Translations under genes and position numbers: made by a program
DNA from: Fusobacterium mortiferum ATCC 9817
Lineage (GTDB): Bacteria; Fusobacteriota; Fusobacteriia; Fusobacteriales; Fusobacteriaceae
NCBI RefSeq assembly: GCF_000158195.2
Contig: NZ_GL987993.1
Location: 147,102 to 211,101 of the forward strand
DNA length: 64,000 bases
Direction: 5' to 3'
Part shown: positions 55,104 to 64,000 of the stretch, in pieces
Layout of the letters: each line of letters begins with the position of its first letter
How positions within the stretch are numbered: position 1 is the first letter of the stretch
Notes under the pieces: model-generated
The model's database searches: none
What the model saw: only the letters and a program-made list of their open reading frames with translations
What the model was told of the DNA's origin: nothing

Positions 55104-55793
55104 AGCTCTGCTTAAAGGATAACCTCTAAAAATCCAAACTTTTCTTAATTTATTAAACTCTGTTAAAATATTAGATCTTTTTTCATCTAAAGGCTCTGTA
55201 CATCTATTATTCCAACATTTATAAACACCAGTTAAATCAGAAGTTTTAAGTATTTTTGAAAGCCAACTACCTAAATATTTGGTAGATATAGCTGATTGAA
55301 AATCGATAATATATGGATGTCCGTCTTTCCCAACTAAAATATTTCCTAAATTTCTTAAATCTAAATGTACAATATTTTTACTATGCATAGCTTTAACATT
55401 TTTTTCTAACTTAAGGAAAAAATCTTTTTCAATAGAAGATTTTGGAAAAAATTTTAATGCTTTTCCTTTTATGAAACCAAATGCTAATGTACACTCTGAA
55501 AGTTTTTTAGGATTTTTTGCGATTGAAGGATTATTTGATAGCTTGACTAAGTTATTATATTCTAAATTTATAAATAGTTTTCCAAATGTTTTCCTAACAA
55601 GCCAGGGAGAACCAGAAAAATCTTTAATTGTTAAATCTAAATTTTTATCTTTATATCGGAATACTGTTGCATTTGCAAATTTTCCCTCATTTAAAAGAGA
55701 TAGATTTTCTCTCTTTATGTTACAATTAGGATAATTTAAAATTAAAAATTTTACAATATTTTTTCTAATTAAATTAATATTTTTTTTAAACAT
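55065..55793 (-). CDS. Small protein-kinase-fold protein, LPS/Kdo kinase-like
   Basis: A 242-residue kinase-fold protein with the catalytic loop IVHLDLRNLGNILV near residue 140, followed by the metal-binding YIIDFQSA near residue 162. It has the ATP-site lysine in DLTIKDFSGSPWLVR near residue 57. It resembles the RfaP/KdkA-type kinases that phosphorylate LPS sugars; it is distinct from the RfaY-like protein at 46580. It is a lone gene, convergent with tsaD. The target is not known. Confidence 0.7.
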   Translation of the reverse strand: MFKKNINLIRKNIVKFLILNYPNCNIKRENLSLLNEGKFANATVFRYKDKNLDLTIKDFSGSPWLVRKTFGKLFINLEYNNLVKLSNNPSIAKNPKKLSECTLAFGFIKGKALKFFPKSSIEKDFFLKLEKNVKAMHSKNIVHLDLRNLGNILVGKDGHPYIIDFQSAISTKYLGSWLSKILKTSDLTGVYKCWNNRCTEPLDEKRSNILTEFNKLRKVWIFRGYPLSRALKKIKEFIYQKN

Positions 55794-55868
55794 TTTAATC
55801 TCACCACAAAATTATAATTTATATTTTACTATTAATATGTGATGAAATAATGATGGAATAAATATAAA

Positions 55869-56912
55869 TTAATCTAAAATTATATTAAAATCTTTTATAT
55901 CTTTATTTAAATCTATAAGTTCAGTTTTTTTCAAGATTTTATTATCTTTTAGAACTAAGATAAATACTTTTCTATTACTAGGAATTTTATAAAATTCAAA
56001 GTAACCATTTTCATCACTATAAGTAGTTGTAATTTTACTATTATCTTCATTTACTAGTTGAAGCTCTACTTTATCAAGAGCTTTTATTCCATTAGTTACA
56101 ATACCAGTTATACTATATCTTATCTTAGAAAGAGGTATTTCGATATTTGTAATAGATGAATTTTTCTCTATTTTTCTTACTACACCATTTTGAAAAAAAC
56201 TATTTTTTTGAGCAAGAATAGTTATAATTCCACTATTCACAGGAAATTTAAACATTCCAAATTCATCACCCTCTCCTTGAATAATGTTTTCACCGTTCTT
56301 TATAAAGATTTTTGGATAAGGAATAGAGTGATTATTTTCATCTATAACTTTACCTTGGATAAAGCAAGGTAGTTCTATTAAATTTAACTCTAAGGAATAA
56401 GTTTTTCTAGCAGAAGAAAAATTATAAATGATTTTATTTTTTTTGTCAAGAGTATAACCAAATCTTTCAGCATTGATAGAATAGTTATTAGGCGGTAAAT
56501 AAGCTATAAATTCTCCAAAAATATCAGTGGAAAAATGGAAACTTTTATTTTCAGAATTTGTAAATGAAACATTGACATTTCCAAGATTTGAAGAGTTATT
56601 TTTAACTATTCCTTTAACGCAAATATAGTTTTCTTTAGTAAAAACTATATCTATTGGATTCTCTGTAGTTTTTACATCAATAATTTTTTGAATAGGTGGA
56701 AAATCTTCATTGCTTAATAAAAAATAATACTCATCTTTTTCTAAATCTAAAGTAAGTGTTCCATCATAAAAATAATTAGATTGTGTATTTAAGTCACCAG
56801 CTTTAAAATATTCAACTTTACCAGTAGAGGTATTAAAGTTAAAAGTAATATTTTTTGAAAAAGTTATAAAAAATAAATTTATAAATAGTATAACGAGAAT
56901 AATCTTTCTCAT
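55869..56912 (-). CDS. Exported protein with three carboxypeptidase-regulatory-like domains
   Basis: A 347-residue protein with a signal peptide (MRKIILVILFINLFFITFS) and three tandem beta-sandwich repeats. Each starts with a G-x-V element: VKGIVKNNSSNLGNVNVSF near residue 98, IQGKVIDENNHSIPYPKIF near residue 188 and ITGIVTNGIKALDKVELQL near residue 270. Each ends in a G-x-F/Y segment (DIFGEFIAYLPP, DEFGMFKFPV, DENGYFEFYKIP). This is the CarboxypepD_reg/CNA-B-like fold used in surface and binding proteins. No catalytic domain is seen. It sits alone; the function is unknown. Confidence 0.75.
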   Translation of the reverse strand: MRKIILVILFINLFFITFSKNITFNFNTSTGKVEYFKAGDLNTQSNYFYDGTLTLDLEKDEYYFLLSNEDFPPIQKIIDVKTTENPIDIVFTKENYICVKGIVKNNSSNLGNVNVSFTNSENKSFHFSTDIFGEFIAYLPPNNYSINAERFGYTLDKKNKIIYNFSSARKTYSLELNLIELPCFIQGKVIDENNHSIPYPKIFIKNGENIIQGEGDEFGMFKFPVNSGIITILAQKNSFFQNGVVRKIEKNSSITNIEIPLSKIRYSITGIVTNGIKALDKVELQLVNEDNSKITTTYSDENGYFEFYKIPSNRKVFILVLKDNKILKKTELIDLNKDIKDFNIILD

Positions 56913-57038
56913 AGAATTAACCTCCTAAAAATAAGTAAATATATTATAGCATTTTTTCTTAAAAAATATAGAGAGGTTTTTTAAAAGAGTTTTAGAAAAT
57001 CCTTTTAATTATTACTGTAAAATGATACAATATTATGA

Positions 57039-57044
57039 TATAAT
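57039..57044 (+). promoter_or_regulatory. -10 element of the DUF1694-murA-rlmB operon
   Basis: TATAAT 35 bases before the DUF1694 gene; no convincing -35 is visible. Confidence 0.4.
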
Positions 57045-57078
57045 CTATTACAATGTCAAGTATTAAAGGTGAGAAAGA

Positions 57079-57651
57079 ATGAATGAAAATTTAATAGATA
57101 AAGAGAGTCAAGTTAAAATAAATTTTTTAAAAACACAGGCAGAAAGAGCTTTTTATTTAGATGAATTTAAAGAGAATGTAGCATTGGCATTAACTGAAGA
57201 ACAATTGAGATCAGGAATAGTTTATCCTGAAATAATTGAGAGAATAAAACAATCAGATGTGGCTTATATAAAAATGAAAAGAGAAATCGAATTAAAGTTT
57301 TTAAAGCCATATATTGTTGAGGCTGAGAGGATTAATGTAAGATATACTCTAGTAGATAGCTTAAACCTATTGGGGAATATTGCTTTAGTTATAGTTGTAA
57401 AGGATGCCTTTGATACTAATGAAAGAGAGATTCTCATAAAAGATATAAGAGAAAAATTTCAAGAGGTAGGATTATATCCTGAATATGTAAAATACTTTGG
57501 TAAAAAAATTTGTGAAAAACATTATTCTTTGGTAGAAGAAAAGTTACCGGGGTATGAAAAAAAATTTAAAAAGTTGACAATTTTTAATCAATTATTTGGA
57601 GAAAGTTGTCCTATATGTAAGATTGAAAAGGAGAAAAATAAGAGATGGTAG
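57079..57651 (+). CDS. DUF1694 (YueI-like) protein
   Basis: A 190-residue cytoplasmic protein of the YueI family, whose function is not established. It has the conserved [21 protein letters not shown] and, in the middle, [20 protein letters not shown]. The C-terminus has a CPICK pair that could bind metal. It is the first gene of the operon and overlaps murA by seven bases, implying coupled translation. Confidence 0.75.
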   Translation: MNENLIDKESQVKINFLKTQAERAFYLDEFKENVALALTEEQLRSGIVYPEIIERIKQSDVAYIKMKREIELKFLKPYIVEAERINVRYTLVDSLNLLGNIALVIVVKDAFDTNEREILIKDIREKFQEVGLYPEYVKYFGKKICEKHYSLVEEKLPGYEKKFKKLTIFNQLFGESCPICKIEKEKNKRW

Positions 57652-58913
57652 AGGCTTTTAAGGTAACAGGTGGTAAAGAAATAAAGGGAGTACTAGAAGT
57701 TGAAGGTTCAAAAAATGCAGCTCTTCCAATTATGATAGCTACTCTTATAGAAAAGGGAACTTATATATTAAAAAATGTTCCTAATTTAATGGACATAAGA
57801 ACATTAGTTAAACTTTTAGAGAGTTTAGGACTGATAATTGAAAAATTAGATAATAATACATATAAAATAGAAAATAAAGGATTAACTAATCTTGTGGCAG
57901 GATATGAGTTAGTAAAAAAAATGAGAGCCTCTTTTTTAGTTATGGGACCAATGTTAGCCCATTGTAAGAAAGCAAAAGTTTCTCTTCCTGGTGGATGTGC
58001 TATTGGAGCTAGACCAGTAGACTTACACTTAAAAGGTTTTGAAGCTTTAGGAACAAAAATAACAATTGACCATGGATATGTAGAAGCAGAAACAGATGAG
58101 CTTATTGGTGGAAAGATAGTTTTAGATTTTCCTAGTGTAGGAGCAACAGAAAATATAGTTATGGCAGCTGTAAAAGCTAAGGGTATAACTGTTTTAGAAA
58201 ATGCAGCAAGAGAGCCAGAAATAGTAGATTTATGTAATTTTTTAAATGAGATGGGAGCTAAGATTACTGGAGTGGGAACTGGAACTCTTACAATAGAAGG
58301 TGTAGAAAGATTATATCCTTGTGAGCACACAATCATCTCAGATAGAATAGTAGCTGGAACTTTTATTATTGCAGCTATTATATTTGATGGAAAGATAAAA
58401 GTTAAGGGAGTAGAGAGAGAGCATTTAGAGGCATTTTTGATGAAGTTAGAAGAGATGGGAGTGAGATATGAGATAGAGAATAAGGAGTTAAGAATAATTT
58501 CAAAACTTTCTGATCTTCAAGGAATAAAAATTACAACTATGCCACATCCAGGATTTCCAACAGATTTACAATCTCCTATAATGACTCTTATGTGTTTAGC
58601 TAAAGGTAGTAGCGAAATAAAAGAAACTATTTTTGAAAATAGATTTATGCATGTACCTGAGCTAAATAGAATGGGAGCTAAAATAGATATCAATGGAAAC
58701 ATAGCAACTATAAAAGGAATAGAAAATTTTTCATCAGCAGAAGTTATGGCAAGTGATTTAAGAGCAGGAGCATCTTTAATTCTTGCAGCATTAAAAGCTG
58801 AAGGAGAAAGTATAGTAAATAGAATTTATCATGTAGATAGAGGATATGAGAATTTAGAATTAAAGTTAAAAAATATTGGTGCAGATATAGAGAGAATAAA
58901 AACAGAGGTATAA
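57645..58913 (+). CDS. murA: UDP-N-acetylglucosamine 1-carboxyvinyltransferase
   Basis: The first committed step of peptidoglycan synthesis, adding enolpyruvate to UDP-GlcNAc. It has the substrate-binding [12 protein letters not shown], the catalytic loop [18 protein letters not shown] with the fosfomycin-target Cys near residue 118, and [13 protein letters not shown] near the end. At 422 residues it has standard length. The start overlaps the DUF1694 gene. Confidence 0.95.
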   Translation: MVEAFKVTGGKEIKGVLEVEGSKNAALPIMIATLIEKGTYILKNVPNLMDIRTLVKLLESLGLIIEKLDNNTYKIENKGLTNLVAGYELVKKMRASFLVMGPMLAHCKKAKVSLPGGCAIGARPVDLHLKGFEALGTKITIDHGYVEAETDELIGGKIVLDFPSVGATENIVMAAVKAKGITVLENAAREPEIVDLCNFLNEMGAKITGVGTGTLTIEGVERLYPCEHTIISDRIVAGTFIIAAIIFDGKIKVKGVEREHLEAFLMKLEEMGVRYEIENKELRIISKLSDLQGIKITTMPHPGFPTDLQSPIMTLMCLAKGSSEIKETIFENRFMHVPELNRMGAKIDINGNIATIKGIENFSSAEVMASDLRAGASLILAALKAEGESIVNRIYHVDRGYENLELKLKNIGADIERIKTEV

Positions 58914-58923
58914 TGGAGGTATA

Positions 58924-59631
58924 ATGGAGAAAATAATAGGTATAAATCCTGTAATGGAGGTATTACAAAATAAAGAGAAAACAATAGAGAAATTAGAGAT
59001 TTTTAAAGGGGCTAAAGATGATAAGATAAATAAGATAAAAAGATTAGCTTCAGAAAGAAATATTAAGATATTTTATACAGATAAGAAGAGAGAAAATTCA
59101 CAAGGAGTTGTAGTTCATGTAAGTGATTATGACTATTATGTGGATTTTGGAGAATTTTTGGAAAAAATTGCTCCTATGGAAAAATCTATTGTTTTAATTT
59201 TGGATGAGATACAAGACCCAAGAAATTTTGGTGCTTTAATAAGAAGTGCTGAGGTATTTGGAGTAAAAGGAATAATCATTCCTGAAAGAAATGCTGTAAG
59301 AATAAATGAAACAGTTGTTAAAACTTCAACTGGAGCAATAGAGTATGTAGATATAGTAAAAGTTACAAATATCTCTGATGCTATCAGTAAATTAAAAAAA
59401 TTAGATTATTGGGTATATGGAGCAGAGGGAGAAGGAAGTAAAGATTATTCTCAAGAAAAGTATCCTAGTAGAACAGCATTAGTTCTTGGAAGTGAAGGAA
59501 ATGGAATAAGAAAAAAAGTAAAAGAGAGCTGTGATGTTTTAATAAAAATACCTATGTATGGAAAAATTAACTCTCTAAATGTTTCAGTAGCAGGAGGAAT
59601 AATTCTATCTGAAATAGTAAAGTCTTTTTAA
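58924..59631 (+). CDS. rlmB: 23S rRNA 2'-O-methyltransferase of the TrmH/SpoU family (RlmB-like)
   Basis: A SPOUT-fold enzyme that 2'-O-methylates a ribosomal guanosine. It has the N-terminal substrate-binding domain and then the knotted domain with LDEIQDPRNFGALIRSAEVFG (motif 1), ALVLGSEGNGIRKKVKESCD (motif 2) and PMYGKINSLNVSVAGGI (motif 3). It is 235 residues long. It follows murA in the same operon. RlmB is the likeliest member, but other TrmH paralogues are possible. Confidence 0.85.
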   Translation: MEKIIGINPVMEVLQNKEKTIEKLEIFKGAKDDKINKIKRLASERNIKIFYTDKKRENSQGVVVHVSDYDYYVDFGEFLEKIAPMEKSIVLILDEIQDPRNFGALIRSAEVFGVKGIIIPERNAVRINETVVKTSTGAIEYVDIVKVTNISDAISKLKKLDYWVYGAEGEGSKDYSQEKYPSRTALVLGSEGNGIRKKVKESCDVLIKIPMYGKINSLNVSVAGGIILSEIVKSF

Positions 59632-59679
59632 AATATTATAGGGGATAATATTACCATAGTGGGAAGGGAAAGAATTTAT

Positions 59680-60276
59680 ATGAATGAAGAGTTAATAAAT
59701 GATGAAGTAATAAAATTAGCTCAAAATGGAGATCAGGAAGCTTTAGATTTAATATTAAAAGAGTATAAGAAATTGATATATCTTAATATTAGAAATTATT
59801 TTCTTGTTGGTGCTGATCAAGATGATTTATTACAAGAGGGGACAATAGGACTTTTGAAAGCGATAAAAAATTATAGTGAGGGGAAAGCTTCTTTTAAAAC
59901 ATTTGCAACTCTTTGTATTAGAAGACAGATATTAACTGCAGTTAGAAGTTCTACAGCACAAAAAAATAGCGCTTTAAATGAAGCTAGTGGAAATAATTTA
60001 GAAACAGAAGATGGTCATGAAGATTATCCAAAAGAACTTTATTCAAATGTGAGATATAATCCTGAAGCTATATTTTTATCTAAAGAGAAAATAATGGAGT
60101 TTCAAGATTTCGTAGAGCATAATTTTAGCCCATTTGAAAGGCAAGTATTTAACTATATGATTAAAGGTTTTTCTTATAAAGAGATTGCAGAGGAGCTAGA
60201 GAAAACTCCTAAAGTGATAGATAATAGTTTTCAAAGAATAAAAAGAAAAAGTGAATTGTGGTTAAGTACTTATTAA
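59680..60276 (+). CDS. Sigma-70 family RNA polymerase sigma factor (SigH-like)
   Basis: An alternative sigma factor of about 198 residues. Region 2 is seen at about residues 12-75, with DDLLQEGTIGLLKAIKNY (2.1-2.2) and FKTFATLCIRRQILTAVR (2.3-2.4). Region 4 lies at the end, with SYKEIAEELEKTPKVIDNSFQRIKRK as a helix-turn-helix. This profile fits the SigH/Spo0H-type subgroup found also in non-spore-formers. ATG 59680 is my choice, with GGGAAGGGAAAG before it; GTG 59659 would add seven residues. Targets are unknown. Confidence 0.82.
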   Translation: MNEELINDEVIKLAQNGDQEALDLILKEYKKLIYLNIRNYFLVGADQDDLLQEGTIGLLKAIKNYSEGKASFKTFATLCIRRQILTAVRSSTAQKNSALNEASGNNLETEDGHEDYPKELYSNVRYNPEAIFLSKEKIMEFQDFVEHNFSPFERQVFNYMIKGFSYKEIAEELEKTPKVIDNSFQRIKRKSELWLSTY

Positions 60277-60289
60277 TTTAAGAAAAAAG

Positions 60290-60318
60290 TTGTTAATTAA
60301 AAAAAATAGTGATATATT
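60290..60318 (+). promoter_or_regulatory. Promoter of leuS
   Basis: TTGTTA (60290-60295), 17 bases, TATATT (60313-60318). No T-box leader is present in the short 5' region. Confidence 0.6.
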
Positions 60319-60353
60319 GAATATGGAAAAGAATTATTGATGAGGTGATATTC

Positions 60354-62963
60354 TTGAGAGAGTATAATTTTAAAGAAGTAGAAGCCAAGTGGCAAGGGAA
60401 ATGGGAAAATGGACACATTTTCAAGACAGAAAATAAAGTTGAAGGGAAAGAGAATTATTATGTACTTGTAATGCTTCCATATCCATCTGGGAAACTACAT
60501 GTTGGGCATGCTAGAAACTATACAATAGGAGATGTTATAGCTAGATATAAGAGAATGAAAGGTTATAATGTATTAAATCCTATGGGATGGGATTCTTTTG
60601 GATTACCAGCAGAGAATGCAGCTATTCAAAATGGAGCACACCCAGCTGTGTGGACAAAATCTAATATTGAAAATATGAGAAGACAATTAAAATTATTAGG
60701 ATTTTCGTATGATTGGGATAGAGAGATAGCTTCTTATACACCAGAATACTATAAATGGAACCAATGGATGTTCAAAAGACTTTATGAAAAAGGATTAATC
60801 TACAAGAAAAAATCTCTTGTAAACTGGTGCCCAGATTGTAATACAGTATTAGCAAATGAGCAAGTTGAAGATGGAAAATGTTGGAGACATAGTAAAACTT
60901 CAGTTATTCAAAAAGAGTTAGAGCAATGGTTCTTTAAGATAACTGACTATGCTGACGAGTTATTAGAGGGGCATAAAGAGTTGAAAGATGGTTGGCCTGA
61001 AAAAGTTTTAACAATGCAAAAAAACTGGATAGGGAAATCATATGGAACAGAGATAGTGTTTACTGTTGCTGAAACAGGTAAGGAATTACCTATGTTTACA
61101 ACAAGAATAGATACAATTTATGGAGTGTCTTATTGTGTTGTTGCTCCAGAGCATCCTATTGTAGAGGAAATTATAAAAGTTAATCCAGAGATAAAATCAA
61201 GTATTGAAGCAATGAAAAATACAGATTTAATTGAAAGATCAGCAGAAGGAAGAGAAAAAAATGGAGTATTCACAGGTTGGCATGTAATTAATCCAGTAAC
61301 AAAAGAGAAAGTACAATTATGGGTAGCTGACTATGTTCTAATGAACTATGGAACAGGAGCTGTAATGGCTGTTCCTTGTCACGATGAAAGAGACTTTGCA
61401 TTTGCAAAAAAATATAATTTACCATTAAATGTTGTAATTAATCCAGTTAATAAAGAAACAAAAGAAGTAATTGAGCTAAAAGCAGAAGAGATGACAGAGG
61501 CTTTCACTGAAGTTGGAGTAATGACAAATTCAGGAGAGTTTAACGGGATGAGTTCTAAAGAGGCTTTAACAAAAATAGCTGAATATGTAGAAGCTAATAA
61601 TTATGGTAAAAGAACAGTAAAATACAGATTAAAAGATTGGGGAGTTTCAAGACAAAGATACTGGGGAACACCTATTCCAGCACTATATTGTGAAAAATGT
61701 GGAACTGTAATGGAAAAAGATGAAAATCTTCCAGTGAAACTTCCAGAAGATGTTTCATTTAATGGAGTAGGAAATCCATTAGAAACATCAGAAAGTTTTA
61801 AACATGCTGTATGTCCAATTTGTGGTGGACCAGCTAGAAGAGATACAGATACTATGGATACTTTTGTAGATTCATCTTGGTATTTTTTAAGATATTGTGA
61901 CCCTAAAAATGATAAACTTCCATTTGACAAAGAGATAGTTGATTCTTGGATGGGAGTAGATCAATATATAGGTGGAATAGAGCATGCAGTAATGCACTTA
62001 TTATATGCTAGATTTTTCCAAAAAATATTAAGAGATTTAGGCCTTGTTTCAGCTAATGAACCATTCAAGAGATTATTAACTCAAGGAATGGTTTTAGGGC
62101 CATCATACTATTCAGCAGCTGAAAACAAATTCTTATTCTCAAGTGAAGTTGATGTTAAAGGTGAAAAAGCATTTTCAAAAGCTACTGGAGAAGAATTAGC
62201 AATAAAAGTTGAAAAAATGTCTAAATCTAAAAATAATGGTGTAGACCCTGAAGAGATGATAACTAAATATGGTGCAGATACAACTAGATTATTTATAATG
62301 TTTGCTGCTCCACCTGAAAAAGAATTAGAGTGGAATGAAAATGGACTTGCTGGAGCTTACAGATTTTTAACAAAAATTTGGAGACTAGTAATGGAGCATA
62401 AAGAAAATCTAGAGTTTGGAGAGATTGATTTAACAAAGGTAAGTAGAGATGATAAAGCTTTATTAATCAAATTAAATCAAACTATAAAGAAAGTAACTGA
62501 ATCTATAGAAGATGACTATCACTTCAATACTTCAATAGCTGCTACTATGGAGTTAATAAATGAAACTCAAGATTATAAAGTAAATATTTTAGAAGGTGGA
62601 AAAACAACTTCTGAATCTAAGAAAATATTTGCTGAAGTTATAAAGAATATATTAGTAATGTTATCACCATTTACTCCACATTTCTGTGATGAACTATGGG
62701 AAGAGATGGGAAATACAGGATATTTATTCAATGAAAAATGGCCTTCATATGATGAAAAATTAACTGTATCATCAGAAGTTGTAATGGCAGTTCAAGTAAA
62801 TGGAAAAGTTAGAGGAACTGTTGAAGTAGAAAGAGGAACAGATAAAGATACAGTTGAAAAATTAGCATTAAATTTAGAAAATGTAAAAAAACATATGGAA
62901 GGAAAAACTTTAGTAAAATTAATTGTTATTCCTGATAAAATAGTAAATATAGTTGTAAAGTAA
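60354..62963 (+). CDS. leuS: Leucyl-tRNA synthetase
   Basis: Charges leucine tRNAs. It has the class I motifs PYPSGKLHVGHARN (HIGH) near residue 41 and EKMSKSKNNGVDPEEMI (KMSKS) near residue 620, and the editing-domain element FTTRIDTIYGVSY near residue 245. It is about 869 residues long. I chose TTG 60354, with AGGTGA five bases upstream; GTG 60345 overlaps that ribosome site. The tRNA-Leu at 39852 is one of its substrates. Confidence 0.96.
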   Translation: MREYNFKEVEAKWQGKWENGHIFKTENKVEGKENYYVLVMLPYPSGKLHVGHARNYTIGDVIARYKRMKGYNVLNPMGWDSFGLPAENAAIQNGAHPAVWTKSNIENMRRQLKLLGFSYDWDREIASYTPEYYKWNQWMFKRLYEKGLIYKKKSLVNWCPDCNTVLANEQVEDGKCWRHSKTSVIQKELEQWFFKITDYADELLEGHKELKDGWPEKVLTMQKNWIGKSYGTEIVFTVAETGKELPMFTTRIDTIYGVSYCVVAPEHPIVEEIIKVNPEIKSSIEAMKNTDLIERSAEGREKNGVFTGWHVINPVTKEKVQLWVADYVLMNYGTGAVMAVPCHDERDFAFAKKYNLPLNVVINPVNKETKEVIELKAEEMTEAFTEVGVMTNSGEFNGMSSKEALTKIAEYVEANNYGKRTVKYRLKDWGVSRQRYWGTPIPALYCEKCGTVMEKDENLPVKLPEDVSFNGVGNPLETSESFKHAVCPICGGPARRDTDTMDTFVDSSWYFLRYCDPKNDKLPFDKEIVDSWMGVDQYIGGIEHAVMHLLYARFFQKILRDLGLVSANEPFKRLLTQGMVLGPSYYSAAENKFLFSSEVDVKGEKAFSKATGEELAIKVEKMSKSKNNGVDPEEMITKYGADTTRLFIMFAAPPEKELEWNENGLAGAYRFLTKIWRLVMEHKENLEFGEIDLTKVSRDDKALLIKLNQTIKKVTESIEDDYHFNTSIAATMELINETQDYKVNILEGGKTTSESKKIFAEVIKNILVMLSPFTPHFCDELWEEMGNTGYLFNEKWPSYDEKLTVSSEVVMAVQVNGKVRGTVEVERGTDKDTVEKLALNLENVKKHMEGKTLVKLIVIPDKIVNIVVK

Positions 62964-62975
62964 TAAATTTTAGTA

Positions 62976-63012
62976 ACTAGGGAGTGAAATTTTATTTCAC
63001 TCCCTAGTTTTT
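62976..63012 (+). terminator. Terminator after leuS
   Basis: ACTAGGGAGTGAAAT and ATTTCACTCCCTAGT form a long perfect stem followed by TTTT. Confidence 0.9.
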
Positions 63013-63044
63013 ATATAAAAAATAAATTTTTTTAAGAAATTCTA

Positions 63045-63073
63045 TTGACATAATGAATTTTATGAGGTATATA
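63045..63073 (+). promoter_or_regulatory. Promoter of an unassigned transcript
   Basis: TTGACA (63045-63050), 17 bases, TATATA (63068-63073). Confidence 0.6.
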
Positions 63074-63640
63074 AGTATTAACAGGAAGAGATAAAAGGTC
63101 TAGACAAAATAATCTCTTAAGGAGGTAGATTCCAATGAAATAAATTTAAAAGAGAAGTTAATAAGATGAGATTATAAATAATCACTTAATAATTTTTCGA
63201 GAGGACTAAAATTATAGTAATTTAATAAAAAATAAGATTGAGATAGAATTAATAAAAAGCTTTTATACCTATCAAAAAAGTAAGAGATATATTAACAATA
63301 CTTATTCTAATTATAGTTTGTATTTTATAGAGAACATTTCTTATCTTCAGAGAAGTATTTTAATTAATATGATTAATTACTTAGGTAATAAAAATTATAT
63401 TTAAAATATACAAGATTGAGTTATCTTTATTAAATATTAAAGAAATGGTAGGATTATTATTTCAGAATTAATAAAATAATCAATATGGTATAAAAAATAT
63501 AATGGAAAAATTTTTGATAATATAGATTATTTCTTATTAAAAAATTAAGGAGGGGATTACTGATAAATAATATAGAAGTAGATATATAGGGCTATCTGAA
63601 TGTAGATAAAGTCAGATAGCCCATTTTTTTTAAAAATTTA
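63074..63640 (+). other. Transcribed-looking region without intact gene, upstream of the rRNA operon
   Basis: Downstream of the promoter at 63045 there is a hairpin (AGAGAT...ATCTCT) and a strong AAGGAGG at 63119-63125, but the ATG that follows (63135) reads only MK and stops. A broken frame of about 53 codons (63247-63404, beginning ELIKSFYTYQKSKRYINN) is open. A second AAGGAGG lies near 63548 without a start codon, and the region ends in a terminator at 63588. It is either a decayed gene that kept its signals or a non-coding RNA. I cannot assign a family. Confidence 0.4.
63588..63632 (+). terminator. Terminator before the rRNA promoter
   Basis: GGGCTATCTGA and TCAGATAGCCC form the stem, followed by a T-run. 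It insulates the rRNA operon. Confidence 0.85.
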
Positions 63641-63649
63641 AAAAAAGTG

Positions 63650-63678
63650 TTGACGAAAAATAAAAAATATGATATTAT
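63650..63678 (+). promoter_or_regulatory. rRNA operon promoter
   Basis: TTGACG (63650-63655), 17 bases, TATTAT (63673-63678), about 130 bases before the 16S gene. The leader contains CCGCGAGAGAGCGG, a small hairpin. Confidence 0.8.
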
Positions 63679-63812
63679 AATTTATGTCCGCGAGAGAGCG
63701 GTACAGATAAATTAATAAGGACATTAGCAACAGAATAGAGAAAGACAATTAATGCAAACACAACAATAAATTGGTGTAAAACAATCAGTAAATTTTACTG
63801 AGTTATATAGAT

Positions 63813-64000
<188 letters not shown>

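Noticed and set aside
57761..58336. Long minus-strand frame within murA.
   Set aside because: It is the reverse of a highly conserved gene, with no ribosome site and an implausible composition.

Overview
The window is very AT-rich chromosomal DNA from a Fusobacterium-like organism. The evidence is the start of a 16S rRNA gene with fusobacterial-looking sequence at the right end, strong AGGAGG ribosome binding sites, heavy use of A/T-ending codons, and a gene set combining Gram-negative envelope functions (LPS core, OmpA, TolC) with anaerobic ones (pyruvate formate-lyase, superoxide reductase, rubredoxin, PerR). Within the genus, the 16S fragment recalls F. mortiferum/varium/ulcerans types, but this is a low-confidence guess from memory.

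Region 1 (1-19.2 kb) is a large surface-polysaccharide locus read left to right: an acyltransferase; a CapD/PglF-type UDP-GlcNAc 4,6-dehydratase, PglC-type initiating transferase, PglE-type aminotransferase and GNAT that would make and load a diacetamido-trideoxy sugar; glycosyltransferases; an EpsG-type polymerase; Ugd and a UDP-glucuronate 4-epimerase; a TupA-like ATP-grasp protein; a Wzx flippase; GalU; and a WaaL-type ligase/polymerase. Between 7.07 and 10.07 kb lies a graveyard: a dead second ugd, a dead GT2 copy and a decayed gene resembling a glucuronyl C5-epimerase surround one intact glycosyltransferase.

Region 2 (19.2-27.4 kb) holds a small HTH protein and then a Wzz / BY-kinase / PHP-phosphatase set (CpsC-CpsD-CpsB type), followed in the same operon by TolC, a HlyD-type adaptor and a MacB-like permease with no ATPase gene, and two secreted or outer-membrane proteins. 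Region 3 (27.5-35.3 kb) has an APC permease, a second large Wzz, a sialyltransferase-like enzyme, a flippase and NeuA (a sialylation module without neuB/neuC), an FMN-binding protein, a broken IS605-type tnpB and a patatin phospholipase.

Region 4 (35.3-42.6 kb) has leftward argH and an NhaC-family antiporter behind a long leader that looks like a peptide-coupled transcription attenuator, an OmpA lipoprotein, a six-tRNA operon, truA, a GNAT, and a perR / superoxide reductase / rubredoxin group followed by tRNA-Met. Region 5 (42.6-48.3 kb) is an LPS-core cluster: a polysaccharide deacetylase split by a frameshift, a WaaE-like GT2, three GT9 heptosyltransferase-type proteins and an RfaY-like kinase. 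Region 6 (48.3-64 kb) is housekeeping: recA, recX, plsC, a ZTP riboswitch ahead of pflB, pflA (frameshifted), tsaD, a second kinase, a repeat lipid-exported protein, a DUF1694 protein, murA, rlmB, a sigma factor, leuS and finally the rRNA operon promoter with the 16S 5' end.

Two window-wide themes stand out. The first is single-base A-run indels that break or alter ugd, the deacetylase, pflA and possibly the end of tsaD. They are either homopolymer sequencing errors or slippage/phase variation. The second is the candidate attenuator at 38.2-38.47 kb, with an Arg/His/poly-Ile leader peptide, mutually exclusive stems and tandem terminators.
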